Assembly: GCF_002933855.1 (NCBI RefSeq)
Contig: NZ_BFAQ01000021.1
Span: 62,001-126,000 of the forward strand
DNA length: 64,000 bases
Source: Vibrio penaeicida
GTDB lineage: Bacteria; Pseudomonadota; Gammaproteobacteria; Enterobacterales; Vibrionaceae
Reading direction: 5' to 3'
Below, in pieces: positions 1 to 8,238 of the stretch (within the stretch, counting starts at the first letter, position 1; each line of letters starts with the position of its first letter). The translations under genes and the position numbers were made by a program. The notes below the pieces were generated by a model. The model did not search any database. It was not told where the DNA came from and worked only from the letters and a program-made list of their open reading frames with translations.

Positions 1-155
1 GCGATTGCGTAAGGCTGCGATGCGTCGGAAGCGCTCCAACCAAAGTCACTTACTAATGCTTTGTTAAAAACACTCCAGGCGTACAGAATACCTAGGCAAA
101 GGTTGATACAGAATCCAGCCAGTAGAATTCGCATCGCTCTATCGATTTTTTTCAT
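1..155 (-). CDS. MFS transporter, OFA family (N-terminal fragment)
   Basis: Only the first 51 codons lie in the window; the gene continues off the left edge. The start ATG is at 155-153 and the product begins MKKIDRAMRILLAG. A first membrane helix containing GFCINLCLGILYAWSVF follows. The LGILYAWSVF segment is typical of the first helix of oxalate/formate antiporter (OFA) type major facilitator transporters, so it is probably an inner-membrane organic-anion carrier. The substrate cannot be told from this fragment. The family call rests on the helix 1 motif alone. Confidence 0.7.
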   Translation of the reverse strand, partial: MKKIDRAMRILLAGFCINLCLGILYAWSVFNKALVSDFGWSASDASQPYAI

Positions 156-370
156 TTCTTATCTCAATCCACCCGTGAGGGTTTGTTAGGTTCTAAAATA
201 TTTTTTGTCTTTATCAAAAAAAGACACAAGAGGTGCGCGCGGATTATAAACAATCCCGATGTGATTGGAATCCCTTTTTCAACATAAATTCGGAATAATT
301 TCGGGATCAGAGTTTCATTAGTTAGGAGTAGGTATTGACAGTGTTGGAAGAATGTTAATGAAAGGTTGAA

Positions 371-1585
371 TTAGCTGTAAAAGTCGTTGTCTGTGGTGAC
401 GATGCAATTTTTACCCAATCTTTTCGCTTCATACAATGCGCGGTCTGCTCGTTGGATCATCGCGTTGTAATTTGAGTCTTCGTCACTAGAACAAGCAACG
501 CCAAATGATGCTGTAGTGGCCTCTTTAAATCCCCATTTGTTAACCTCAGATCTTATTGCCTGAGCGTAGCAAAGGGCTTGTTCGTATTTATAGTCACTCA
601 TGCAAACAATGAATTCTTCGCCTCCCCATCGTGCGCTAAATGCTTGGTCGCCTAATATTTCGTTCAAAACAGCAGCAAATGCCTTGAGCGCCTTATCTCC
701 ACCGGAATGGCCATATCTATCGTTGACCGACTTAAAATCGTCCAAATCAATCAAAATACAGCTCATCGATTGGTCGAGGGAATAACGATTTTCTAAAGTT
801 GTTGTCATGAATCGACGGTTATGAAGCCCTGTGAGAGAGTCGTGATTTGCCTGATAGGTGAGTTTTTCTTCCAAAAAGAGTTGCTCGGTAACATCAAGCA
901 CCGAAACTTGTACGGCGGGTTGACCATCCCAATCAATTAAGCGCTCGGAGAGCTTAAAATAAGCGGAGGAACCGTCTAATCGTGTGTTTCTAACCGTGAC
1001 GTTTTGGCTTGTCTTTTCTCCATCGAGCAACATTTGATATCGAGACAGAGCAACCTCTTGGTAATTATCAGGTATATGATCGAGAACGGAAGCCGTCTTC
1101 GTAAAAGATTCGACATCAGAGTAGCCCAGCATTTTCACGTAGGTTTGATTGACTAATAGCGGTTCAAAATCGCGATGAACAAGTATGCCTTGTAGTGAAC
1201 CTTCTACCAATTCGCGGTAGCGCCTTTCGTTTTCACGGAGCTGTATTAACGCTTCTTCCTGAGCCGACATATCAATGACGGTCACTTGTAAAGCAGGTTT
1301 TCCTTCCCATTCGATAACATGATCAATTGCAAGGACTGAAAACTCTCTGCCATTCCTATCGATATTAATAGAGGAGTGCATTCTTGGTCTCTGTTGATCA
1401 GTCAAAATCATTCGATAAGTATTGATGGCTTCTTCATGATCACAAGGCGCGATGAGATCGAGCAAGCTACTTAACTTATAGATTTCATCTACCGTGCTAA
1501 AACCGTAGATATTGGCAAAAGCTAAATCGACGTAGAGCGCTTTGAAGTTGCGCTGAATAACAACGCCATAAGTACTATCGAACAA
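371..1585 (-). CDS. PAS-PAS-GGDEF diguanylate cyclase
   Basis: A cytoplasmic protein of about 404 aa that should make cyclic di-GMP from two GTP. Residues about 1-115 and 120-235 are two similar PAS folds, each with an R-N/D-F then VN/VD..F...GYS/GFS pattern and each ending in a QVTVID or QVSVLD strand. The C-terminal GGDEF domain has the signature as GGEEF (ARWGGEEFIV), which is catalytically acceptable, after HDSLTGLHNRR. No membrane segment is seen. The only start available downstream of a TAG codon at 1597-1595 is TTG at 1585, with no clear ribosome-binding site, and it falls just inside the first PAS fold. The same reading frame continues upstream of the TAG to an ATG at 1675, so the N-terminus may be truncated by a nonsense change. 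Cyclase activity is inferred from the motif. Confidence 0.85.
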   Translation of the reverse strand: MFDSTYGVVIQRNFKALYVDLAFANIYGFSTVDEIYKLSSLLDLIAPCDHEEAINTYRMILTDQQRPRMHSSINIDRNGREFSVLAIDHVIEWEGKPALQVTVIDMSAQEEALIQLRENERRYRELVEGSLQGILVHRDFEPLLVNQTYVKMLGYSDVESFTKTASVLDHIPDNYQEVALSRYQMLLDGEKTSQNVTVRNTRLDGSSAYFKLSERLIDWDGQPAVQVSVLDVTEQLFLEEKLTYQANHDSLTGLHNRRFMTTTLENRYSLDQSMSCILIDLDDFKSVNDRYGHSGGDKALKAFAAVLNEILGDQAFSARWGGEEFIVCMSDYKYEQALCYAQAIRSEVNKWGFKEATTASFGVACSSDEDSNYNAMIQRADRALYEAKRLGKNCIVTTDNDFYS

Positions 1586-1942
1586 AGTAGGACTCTAATG
1601 GTTGTGAAAATTAAATGGTAACTCACAACTAAGGGTGGGACGTGATGATCGAGCTCTCGAAAATAGAATTTTCATTGCTTTAGTGATGAGAATTTGGAAT
1701 GTTAATTTTGTGTGAATTTATTTTTATTAAACTGCATTTCAATAGAAAAATCAGGCCTTGCAAGTGTAAGTAAATGTTTCTGGTGTTAAGCATTTGTAAA
1801 TACGTGTTTATGTAAGAAAAAAATCCACGTTATGTAACACTTTTTTACTTGAAATTGTGCGATAAATGCGCAAAATGACGCTGAAAACTAAGATTTCGAT
1901 AATGAAAGGACGCATTCCCTTAATTTAGGTAATGGTGAACAT
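1586..1942. other. Intergenic stretch between divergent genes
   Basis: AT-rich DNA between the diguanylate cyclase and the small membrane protein, so it should hold both promoters. The only structure noted is an open 26-codon run on the minus strand from ATG at 1675 to TAG at 1595, in the same frame as the cyclase (see findings). Confidence 0.5.
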
Positions 1943-2305
1943 ATGAAACTGATTTTAATATTGCTAGCTTCTGTATCTGCGGGTGTTGCTTCTGCGGATC
2001 ACTTTCATTCTTTCATGCTAGGGCTTGCTGTTTCAGCGTTGGCTGTTGGTAGCTGCTACTGGTTTTGTTTCCGTAGTACTCGCTTCCCTGCATTGGCAGT
2101 GGTGCTTTTACTTTGCGGCATGCTTTCTAAGCTCACCATCACTGTTTCTGGTGTAATGATTGGTGTGAATGAAGGCTTAATGACTTCTCCTTTAGTGTTT
2201 TCATTAACCTATCTTTACTTCTCTATTGTTATTACTTATTTGTGGTTCAGCTATCGCCAAAGCGTTACAGAAGTTCCTAAGAAACTCGTTGCGACAAAAG
2301 CTTAG
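1943..2305 (+). CDS. Small conserved inner-membrane protein
   Basis: A 120-aa very hydrophobic protein with no family I can name. Residues 1-18 form a signal-like or first membrane helix (MKLILILLASVSAGVASA), followed by about three more helices around 23-43, 49-72 and 84-104, and a short polar tail ending PKKLVATKA. A GGTGAA ribosome-binding site lies 5 bases before the ATG. A strong intrinsic terminator follows, so it is a single-gene unit. No function is proposed. Confidence 0.75.
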   Translation: MKLILILLASVSAGVASADHFHSFMLGLAVSALAVGSCYWFCFRSTRFPALAVVLLLCGMLSKLTITVSGVMIGVNEGLMTSPLVFSLTYLYFSIVITYLWFSYRQSVTEVPKKLVATKA

Positions 2306-2354
2306 ATTGCAATATTGGTAACGCTCGAATCGTTGCCAAACAAAAGAATTAATG

Positions 2355-2384
2355 AAAGGCCTTCCTAAACGGAAGGCCTTTTTG
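2355..2384 (+). terminator. Intrinsic terminator of the small membrane-protein gene
   Basis: Stem AAGGCCTTCC / GGAAGGCCTT with loop TAAAC, followed by a short T run. It lies about 50 bases after the stop codon. Confidence 0.85.
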
Positions 2385-2684
2385 CATTTGCAAAAAAATG
2401 AACTGATATCGTAAATCGAGAACTAAACGTGATAAAACTGCGATATTGGCAAAATATGATTAATAATTAATCGGTTACACAATATGCCGTTCCTTAGCTT
2501 ATTTATATCCTATATTGTATATAGAAGTGGTGGGAATCTTGCGCTGATTTTCTCTTTAGATGTGTTAAAGTTCACCATTCTGTTTAAAGATGCCCAAGTA
2601 AAAATTTAGTGAAAAAAGTACTATGGTTTGGGTATAAGCAATTATTTTTAAGTATGTATTTCATACGCGACCTATGGTGAATCA
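2385..2684. other. AT-rich intergenic stretch
   Basis: No open reading frame or clear hairpin was found. It should carry the promoter of the downstream response-regulator pair; no convincing -35/-10 pair stands out. Confidence 0.4.
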
Positions 2685-3689
2685 ATGTCATTTCCAATTC
2701 TTATCTGTGACGACTCCGCATTAGCCCGTAAACAGATGGCACGTTCACTTCCTGCTTCGCTTGGGGCAGATATAACTTTTGCTGTTCATGGACTCGATGC
2801 ATTAGAACAACTTCAAACGCGTGAATTCAAACTGATGTTTCTCGACCTGACCATGCCAGAACTGGATGGATACGGTACGCTTGAAGAGATTGGGAAACGC
2901 GGAATAGACATTAAAGTGGTAGTGGTATCGGGGGATATCCAGCCTAAAGCAAAAGAAAAAGTGATGTCTTTAGGGGCAAAAGCTTTTTTGCAAAAACCGA
3001 TTAACAAAGACGATTTAAAAGAAATACTCAAATCGCTTATTGAGCCAGCCACACAACCACAAACTTACATGCCCTCAGCGGTTGAGCTCCCTGTTCTTAA
3101 AAGGCGCGACATATACATGGAAGTGGCCAACGTTGCGATTGGTCGTGCGGCTGATGCGCTTGCCCGCCATTTCGATGTGTTTGTACACCTACCATTGCCC
3201 AATGTGAATATTTTTGAAGTCAGCGAGTTGCACATGGCTCTACGCGATTTGGCTGATAACGACCAAGTGTCGGGGGTTTGCCAAGGGTTTAGTGGTGAAG
3301 GGATTGCAGGAGAGGCGCTTGTTCTACTTAGTGATTCTTCGGTAACCGACATCAACAAACTTATGCAATTACCAGCCGATAATGAGCATGAAGAACTTGA
3401 GTTGTTAATGGACGTATCCAACATTCTGGTTGGGTCGTTCCTAAATGGATTAGGAGAGCAATCTGAAGTGCGCTTCTTCCAAAGTTCTCCTGTTTTGTTG
3501 GGGCAGCACATCCCAATCGATTCAATTATTCAATCCACGTCTGGATCGTTCACCAAAACCATGACCTTCGAAGTAAGCTACAACATAGATGGCACGAATA
3601 TTAACTGTGACTTGTTATTTATGTTTGTAGATGAATCTCTTCCTTTGTTGGATAACAAATTAGCTTACTTAATGGAGGATGATCTGTAA
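2685..3689 (+). CDS. Response regulator: REC domain fused to CheC/CheX-like domain
   Basis: A 334-aa protein. Residues 4-120 are a receiver domain with the acidic pair CDDS, the phosphoacceptor in MFLDLTMPELDG, the conserved threonine/serine strand VVVSGD and lysine in FLQKPIN. Residues about 140-330 match a CheC-like fold in outline: an ANVAIGRAADAL helix, a conserved E-x-x-x-x-x-D-x-x-N pattern in ELELLMDVSNILVGSFLNGLGEQ, and a final beta strand. CheC-family domains dephosphorylate CheY-type regulators, so this may be a receiver that acts as, or controls, a phosphatase. The start is supported by GGTGAA upstream. Its TAA overlaps the start of the next gene by one base, so the two are translated together. 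The phosphatase role is inference. Confidence 0.8.
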   Translation: MSFPILICDDSALARKQMARSLPASLGADITFAVHGLDALEQLQTREFKLMFLDLTMPELDGYGTLEEIGKRGIDIKVVVVSGDIQPKAKEKVMSLGAKAFLQKPINKDDLKEILKSLIEPATQPQTYMPSAVELPVLKRRDIYMEVANVAIGRAADALARHFDVFVHLPLPNVNIFEVSELHMALRDLADNDQVSGVCQGFSGEGIAGEALVLLSDSSVTDINKLMQLPADNEHEELELLMDVSNILVGSFLNGLGEQSEVRFFQSSPVLLGQHIPIDSIIQSTSGSFTKTMTFEVSYNIDGTNINCDLLFMFVDESLPLLDNKLAYLMEDDL

Positions 3690-4138
3690 TGCTGAATCTA
3701 CCTGCAGAATTCGAACAGTTCCACTGGATGGTGGACATAGTGCAAAACGCAGAAATGGGGTTAGTGGTACTGGATAGTGAATACAACATTCAGGTTTGGA
3801 ATGGCTTTATGACCCACCACAGTGGAAAGCAAGCGCACGAAGCCATTGGTAAATCTTTGTTTGAAGTGTTCCCTGAAATCCCTAGAGAATGGTTTGTTCT
3901 TAAAGCCAAACCGGTATTCAATATGGGCTGCCGTAGCTTTATCACATGGCGCCAACGACCTTACTTGTTCCGTTGCCGTAACGTTCGCCCAATCACTCAG
4001 CAAGCAGAGTTTATGTATCAAAACGTCACTCTTAACCCAATGCGAACACCAACAGGGCAGGTTAAGTCGATGTTTTTATCGATTCAAGATGCAACGGCAG
4101 AAGCGGTTATTGCAGGCGAAACAGAAAATACGCAATGA
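3689..4138 (+). CDS. Stand-alone PAS sensor protein
   Basis: A 149-aa soluble protein consisting mainly of one PAS domain (residues about 10-140), with the typical NAEMGLVVLDSEYNIQVWN opening and the FLSIQDAT closing strand. There is no output domain. It is co-translated with the REC-CheC-like regulator through a TAATG overlap, and a terminator follows directly, making a two-gene operon. It probably senses a signal for, or scaffolds, its partner. The ligand is unknown. Confidence 0.8.
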   Translation: MLNLPAEFEQFHWMVDIVQNAEMGLVVLDSEYNIQVWNGFMTHHSGKQAHEAIGKSLFEVFPEIPREWFVLKAKPVFNMGCRSFITWRQRPYLFRCRNVRPITQQAEFMYQNVTLNPMRTPTGQVKSMFLSIQDATAEAVIAGETENTQ

Positions 4139-4175
4139 CCGATATCAGCATACAAAATTAGCCATTAAAAAATAC

Positions 4176-4210
4176 AGCCCGATAATGCATGACTATCGGG
4201 CTTTCTTTTA
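4176..4210 (+). terminator. Intrinsic terminator of the REC-CheC / PAS operon
   Basis: Nine-base perfect stem AGCCCGATA / TATCGGGCT followed by a T-rich tail (TTCTTTTAT). Confidence 0.85.
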
Positions 4211-4296
4211 TGCGGCAAGCCATAGGGCTGCGTTTCTGTGCAAAGTACTTAGGTGTAACGTACCTAGGTGTAAAGATTTATTGGCTACTAAGTCAC

Positions 4297-5292
4297 TTAT
4301 GAAGCAACTTCATTTATGCTGCTGCCATTTTTTATTACGTCCGTAATGTTTTGTAGTGTTACCGAAGCGATACTACTTAGGGCGTCTTCTGTTAAGAATG
4401 CTTGATGCCCAGTAAAGATCACATTGTGACAAGCGGACAATCTTCTAAACACATCGTCGACGATCACATCACTCGATTTATCTTGGAAGAACAACTCCTT
4501 CTCGTTGTCGTAAACATCTAACCCGAGTGCCCCTATCTTACCTGACTTAAGTGCCTCAATCGCGGCAGCGGAATCCAGCAAGTCGCCACGACTGGTGTTA
4601 ACAATCATGACACCGTCTTTCATTTGGGCAAATGCATCAGCGTTCAACATGTTTTTGTTTTCTGGGGTAGAAGGGCAGTGCAGGCTAATGACATCCGCAT
4701 GTTTATAGACATCCTCTAACGCGCAATACTTTACGCCTAAATCGATAGCTTGAGGGTTTTGGTAAGGATCGAAGCACAAAATTTCCATCCCTAACCCTTT
4801 TAAAATACGCATGGTTGCCAAACCAATTTTACCCGAGCCGACAATACCTGCGGTTTTACCGTGAAAGTTAAAGCCGACCAAGCCTTCAAGGTTGAAGTTA
4901 GCGTCTCGCGTGCGTTGGTATGCTTTATGGTATTTTCGGTTAAGGCAAAGCATCAACCCCACAGCGTGCTCGGCAATAGATTCCGGTGAATACGCTGGTA
5001 CGCGTACTACCTTAATATTCAATTCTTGAGCTGCATTAAGATCCACACGATCAAACCCAGCACACCTCATAGCTACAATCTTCACTCCAATATTGGCAAG
5101 CTGTTCTAATACTGGTTGAGATAAATCGTCATTCACAAATGCGCAAACCACTTCACAGCCAGAGGCCAAACGAGCAGTTTGCTCAGTTAATCGGAAGTCA
5201 TGAAACTCAAAAGCATAAGAATAATGCTCGTTTTCGTGATTAAAACTTCGCTCGTCGTAAGACTTTGAACTAAAAAATGCGATCTTAAGCAT
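4297..5292 (-). CDS. ldhA: D-lactate dehydrogenase (fermentative)
   Basis: A 331-aa cytosolic NAD-dependent enzyme that reduces pyruvate to D-lactate. It belongs to the D-isomer 2-hydroxyacid dehydrogenase family. The NAD-binding GIVGSGKIG lies at 149-157, and the catalytic Arg/Glu/His triad is at R235 (NTSRGDLLD), E264 (LDVYDNE) and H296 (TGHQAF). DVYDNEKELFFQD is typical of LdhA rather than other family members. The ATG at 5292 is chosen over an upstream in-frame start because GAGGAG lies 7 bases before it, and the length then fits E. coli LdhA. It is a single gene divergent from guaC. Confidence 0.93.
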   Translation of the reverse strand: MLKIAFFSSKSYDERSFNHENEHYSYAFEFHDFRLTEQTARLASGCEVVCAFVNDDLSQPVLEQLANIGVKIVAMRCAGFDRVDLNAAQELNIKVVRVPAYSPESIAEHAVGLMLCLNRKYHKAYQRTRDANFNLEGLVGFNFHGKTAGIVGSGKIGLATMRILKGLGMEILCFDPYQNPQAIDLGVKYCALEDVYKHADVISLHCPSTPENKNMLNADAFAQMKDGVMIVNTSRGDLLDSAAAIEALKSGKIGALGLDVYDNEKELFFQDKSSDVIVDDVFRRLSACHNVIFTGHQAFLTEDALSSIASVTLQNITDVIKNGSSINEVAS

Positions 5293-5524
5293 GACTATAC
5301 TCCTCAATATAGAGTTACTTATTAGTATAAGTGCTATTGATACGCGTGATTGAAAGAAAAATAAACCCCAAATTTACTGAGCGTTAACTGGTTGTTATTA
5401 AAGAGGTTGTAGTATTGTCGAAGAGGTAAAAACCAGAAAAATGAATAGGATAAAACGCAAAAAGGTAGGGTTTTGAGTATGATTTCTTCGGTAAGGTAAC
5501 ACAAAAAAATTACAATTATTAGTC

Positions 5525-5552
5525 TTGTCAGGAATCTTTAAGTGCCTATAAT
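5525..5552 (+). promoter_or_regulatory. Predicted sigma-70 promoter of guaC
   Basis: TTGTCA at 5525-5530 and a perfect TATAAT at 5547-5552, separated by 16 bases. Transcription would begin near 5559, at the foot of the first leader hairpin. The start point is inferred. Confidence 0.6.
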
Positions 5553-5558
5553 GCTGAA

Positions 5559-5701
5559 AACCGGAGCGTCTGCCAACGCTCCGGTTTTTTTGTGTCCGAA
5601 AAACGTGAAACTCTTCTGCCAAAGAGATTCGCGCTTGAAAGCAGGCCTGCCAGCCAACTTTCTACGGGCATGCAATACACAGTTAAAGGAAATTGCATAC
5701 C
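5559..5701 (+). promoter_or_regulatory. Structured guaC leader: terminator-like hairpin plus second hairpin with the same loop
   Basis: Hairpin 1 (5559-5586) is a 10-bp stem AACCGGAGCG / CGCTCCGGTT followed by seven T residues, which is a classical terminator, yet it lies at the very start of the predicted transcript. Hairpin 2 (5604-5633) has about 11 pairs with one A-A mismatch. Both loops are exactly TCTGCCAA. A possible third hairpin GAAAG...CTTTC (5637-5662) has a loop that also contains CTGCCA. This suggests attenuation or a protein/RNA recognition element. I do not recognise it as a named riboswitch. Confidence 0.5.
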
Positions 5702-6745
5702 ATGCGTATCGAACAAGAACTCAAGTTAGGTTTTAAAGATGTTCTGTTTCGCCCGAAACGTTCTACCCTGAAAAGCCGTTCCCAAGTAAATTTAACCCGC
5801 GAGTTTACATTCAAGCACAGCGGTCGTCAATGGTCGGGTGTCCCTGTCATTGCAGCGAACATGGATTCAGTCGGCAGTTTTGAAATGGCGAAAGCCCTTG
5901 CCGAAAATGGTGTAATGACGGCAATTCACAAGCACTACACCACAAATGATTGGGCGGAGTTTGTTAAAATCGCTGATAAAAGCGTGTTGAATAATGTCAT
6001 GGTGAGTACTGGTACATCTGATGCTGACTTCCAGAAAACCCAAGATATTCTTGCCCTAAGCGACGAACTCATTTTTATCTGCATCGACATAGCCAATGGT
6101 TACTCTGAGCACTTGTGTGAATACGTTTCTAAAGTGCGCGACGCATTTCCAGATAAAGTGATTTCTGCTGGTAATGTTGTCACTGGCGATATGACGGAAG
6201 AACTGATTCTCGCAGGTGCGGACATAGTTAAAGTAGGTATTGGCCCTGGCTCAGTATGTACGACACGCGTAAAAACGGGTGTAGGTTACCCGCAACTCTC
6301 AGCCATTATTGAGTGTGGCGATGCTGCACACGGTCTGGGCGGTACGATTATTGGTGATGGCGGCTGTTCTTGTGCGGGTGACGTGTCTAAAGCATTTGGT
6401 GGCGGTGCAGATTTCGTCATGCTTGGTGGCATGTTAGCTGGTCATGAAGAGTCGGGTGGGGAGCTACTTGAAAAAGACGGAAAAATGTACATGAAGTTTT
6501 ATGGCATGTCTTCCCAATCCGCTATGGATAAGCACTCCGGCGGCGTCGCTAAGTATCGCGCTGCAGAAGGTAAAACCGTTTTATTGCCGTTCCGTGGTCC
6601 GGTTGAAAACACCATTCAAGATATTCTAGGCGGCGTACGCTCAACCTGCACGTATGTAGGTGCAGCCAAACTAAAAGAACTGACCAAGCGCACCACATTT
6701 ATCCGAGTTCAAGAGCAAGAAAATAACGTCTACGGCAAAGAATAA
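5702..6745 (+). CDS. guaC: GMP reductase
   Basis: A 347-aa cytosolic enzyme that converts GMP to IMP with NADPH in purine salvage. The IMPDH/GMPR barrel is complete, with the nucleophile Cys at residue 186 in GPGSVCTTR, the same position as in E. coli GuaC, and length and N-terminus ([15 protein letters not shown]) also agree. The ATG at 5702 is used; AAAGGA lies 11 bases upstream, and an in-frame TTG nine bases earlier sits too close to that site. It is followed by an intrinsic terminator that forms one of the two long direct repeats bounding the 6.6-kb insertion. Control is probably through the structured leader. Confidence 0.95.
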   Translation: MRIEQELKLGFKDVLFRPKRSTLKSRSQVNLTREFTFKHSGRQWSGVPVIAANMDSVGSFEMAKALAENGVMTAIHKHYTTNDWAEFVKIADKSVLNNVMVSTGTSDADFQKTQDILALSDELIFICIDIANGYSEHLCEYVSKVRDAFPDKVISAGNVVTGDMTEELILAGADIVKVGIGPGSVCTTRVKTGVGYPQLSAIIECGDAAHGLGGTIIGDGGCSCAGDVSKAFGGGADFVMLGGMLAGHEESGGELLEKDGKMYMKFYGMSSQSAMDKHSGGVAKYRAAEGKTVLLPFRGPVENTIQDILGGVRSTCTYVGAAKLKELTKRTTFIRVQEQENNVYGKE

Positions 6746-6768
6746 GCTTACGTTTTTTTCTTAGTAAT

Positions 6769-6798
6769 AAATGAAAGAGCCGCTCTTAAAAGGAGCGG
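6769..6798 (+). repeat. Left 30-bp direct repeat of the insertion (att-like)
   Basis: Thirty bases beginning AAATGAAAGAGCCG and ending GGAGCGG are identical to 13385-13414, in the same orientation, 6,616 bp apart. The repeat carries the guaC terminator hairpin. Confidence 0.85.
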
Positions 6799-6804
6799 TT
6801 TTTT
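6780..6804 (+). terminator. Intrinsic terminator of guaC
   Basis: Stem CCGCTC / GAGCGG with loop TTAAAAG, followed by six T residues. The hairpin is part of the 30-bp direct repeat. Confidence 0.85.
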
Positions 6805-6972
6805 ATTGGAGAGGATATTACCAGTACTATTGCGGTAACAAGCCTCGTAACTATTTTATAATGATCTTGCAGTTAACTTTTGAATGACTTGTAGCCAGTT
6901 AATACGCCGAAAAATGGTAATTTGTTGTTAAGTCGGTAGAATGTTTCGGTTGAGTTTTTTTGAGTGATTTGA

Positions 6973-8151
6973 ATGACAGTTAAAGCGATAGATTTGTTTG
7001 CCGGCGCCGGTGGTTTTACACTTTCTGCTATAGATTCAGGAGTGGATGTGCTTGCAGCTATCGAGTTTGATAAAGCAGCTGCCAATACGTACAAAAAAAA
7101 CTTCATCGATACACGAAAGTTAGACATTGATTTAAGAGCGGGTCCAGAGGTTGGCGATATAAATAATGTTCAGCCATTAGAACTTAGGGAGTCACTTGAG
7201 TTAGAAAAGGGTGAGCTTGACTTGATTCTTGGAGGCCCTCCATGCCAAGGTTTCTCAACTCATCGTATTAATGATGCTGGTGTTCACGATCCGCGAAACC
7301 TTCTTTTATTAAGATACTTTAAGTATGTAGAAGAATTTCAACCTAAGGCATTTTTGGTTGAAAACGTTGTTGGCTTATTTTGGAAGCGCCATAAGGATTA
7401 TTTGAAACGGTTTCTAAAGCTTGCAAAAAAGCACGGTTACGTTATCAAGTTTTGTGATGTACTCAATGCAAAGGATTACGGCGTTCCTCAGAACCGAAAA
7501 CGCGCTTTTATATTAGGTGTGAGGAAAGGCTGTTTTGACAAAAACTTCCAATTCCCACCTGACGCTACTCACTTTTCGCCTGCCTCTGGTAAGACACCAC
7601 ATTGGGAAACAGCCTCTAGCGTCTTTGAGAAGGTTCCTACTGAACTCTATGAGAAGTATTGGGGACACTACTTCAAAGAAAAAACTAAGCTTTCTCATGA
7701 ACAAACGTTTGAATTGCTATCTTCTTTGAGTTGTGGGCGGCCTTTCAAAGCGAATGACATATGCGATATCCATATGAAGCCTTCCGATAAAATGGTGGTG
7801 AAGTTGAGTGATACGCCTTTAAATGGCAGCCGTGAAGACGCAGGCGAGAAACACAGATTAAAGTGCCACTCCAATGGATACAAAGGTCATAAAGATGTTT
7901 ATGGTCGAATTTTTATTCACCTGCCAAGCAATACCATAACAACTGGATGTAACAACCCGTCCAAAGGTCGATTTGTTCATCCGTGGCTTAACCATGGTAT
8001 GACGCTACGCCACGCTGCTAGACTGCAATCTTTCCCTGATTGGTTTGATTTCCACGGTAGTTCGACTGAAAAGGCTCGGCAAATCGGAAATGCAGTACCT
8101 CCATTACTCGGAAAAGTACTGATAAGTGATATATGCAGTAGATTGAAGTGA
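6973..8151 (+). CDS. C5-cytosine DNA methyltransferase (Dcm type)
   Basis: A 392-aa protein that should transfer a methyl group from S-adenosylmethionine to cytosine C5 in DNA. All core motifs are present in order: motif I DLFAGAGGF (7-15), motif IV GGPPCQGFS with catalytic Cys91, motif VI VENV (129-132), motif VIII QNRKRAF (173-179) and motif X GNAVPP (372-377). The variable region between VIII and X, which sets the target, is about 200 residues. No restriction endonuclease or Vsr gene is next to it. It is followed by its own terminator and then by the ATPase and receiver genes, so it is probably expressed separately while marking self DNA for that pair. The ribosome-binding site is weak. 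The target sequence is unknown. Confidence 0.93.
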   Translation: MTVKAIDLFAGAGGFTLSAIDSGVDVLAAIEFDKAAANTYKKNFIDTRKLDIDLRAGPEVGDINNVQPLELRESLELEKGELDLILGGPPCQGFSTHRINDAGVHDPRNLLLLRYFKYVEEFQPKAFLVENVVGLFWKRHKDYLKRFLKLAKKHGYVIKFCDVLNAKDYGVPQNRKRAFILGVRKGCFDKNFQFPPDATHFSPASGKTPHWETASSVFEKVPTELYEKYWGHYFKEKTKLSHEQTFELLSSLSCGRPFKANDICDIHMKPSDKMVVKLSDTPLNGSREDAGEKHRLKCHSNGYKGHKDVYGRIFIHLPSNTITTGCNNPSKGRFVHPWLNHGMTLRHAARLQSFPDWFDFHGSSTEKARQIGNAVPPLLGKVLISDICSRLK

Positions 8152-8154
8152 TCA

Positions 8155-8186
8155 AAGTGCCTACAATGTTAGGCACTTTTTTTTAT
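8155..8186 (+). terminator. Intrinsic terminator after the methyltransferase gene
   Basis: Nine-base stem AAGTGCCTA / TAGGCACTT with loop CAATGT, followed by eight T residues. It separates the methyltransferase from the ATPase gene. Confidence 0.9.
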
Positions 8187-8238
8187 TTTTCAGTAAGCTA
8201 AGTTAAAAAACGGGCTTATAAGTAACTGGAATCAATTT

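Noticed and set aside
4240..4276. Two near-identical TTAGGTGTAA-type units downstream of ldhA
   Set aside because: Only two short copies and no link to a gene or hairpin; could be chance.
5542..5736. 64-codon ORF across the guaC leader
   Set aside because: It runs through two strong hairpins and into guaC in another frame; the leader is better explained as structured RNA.
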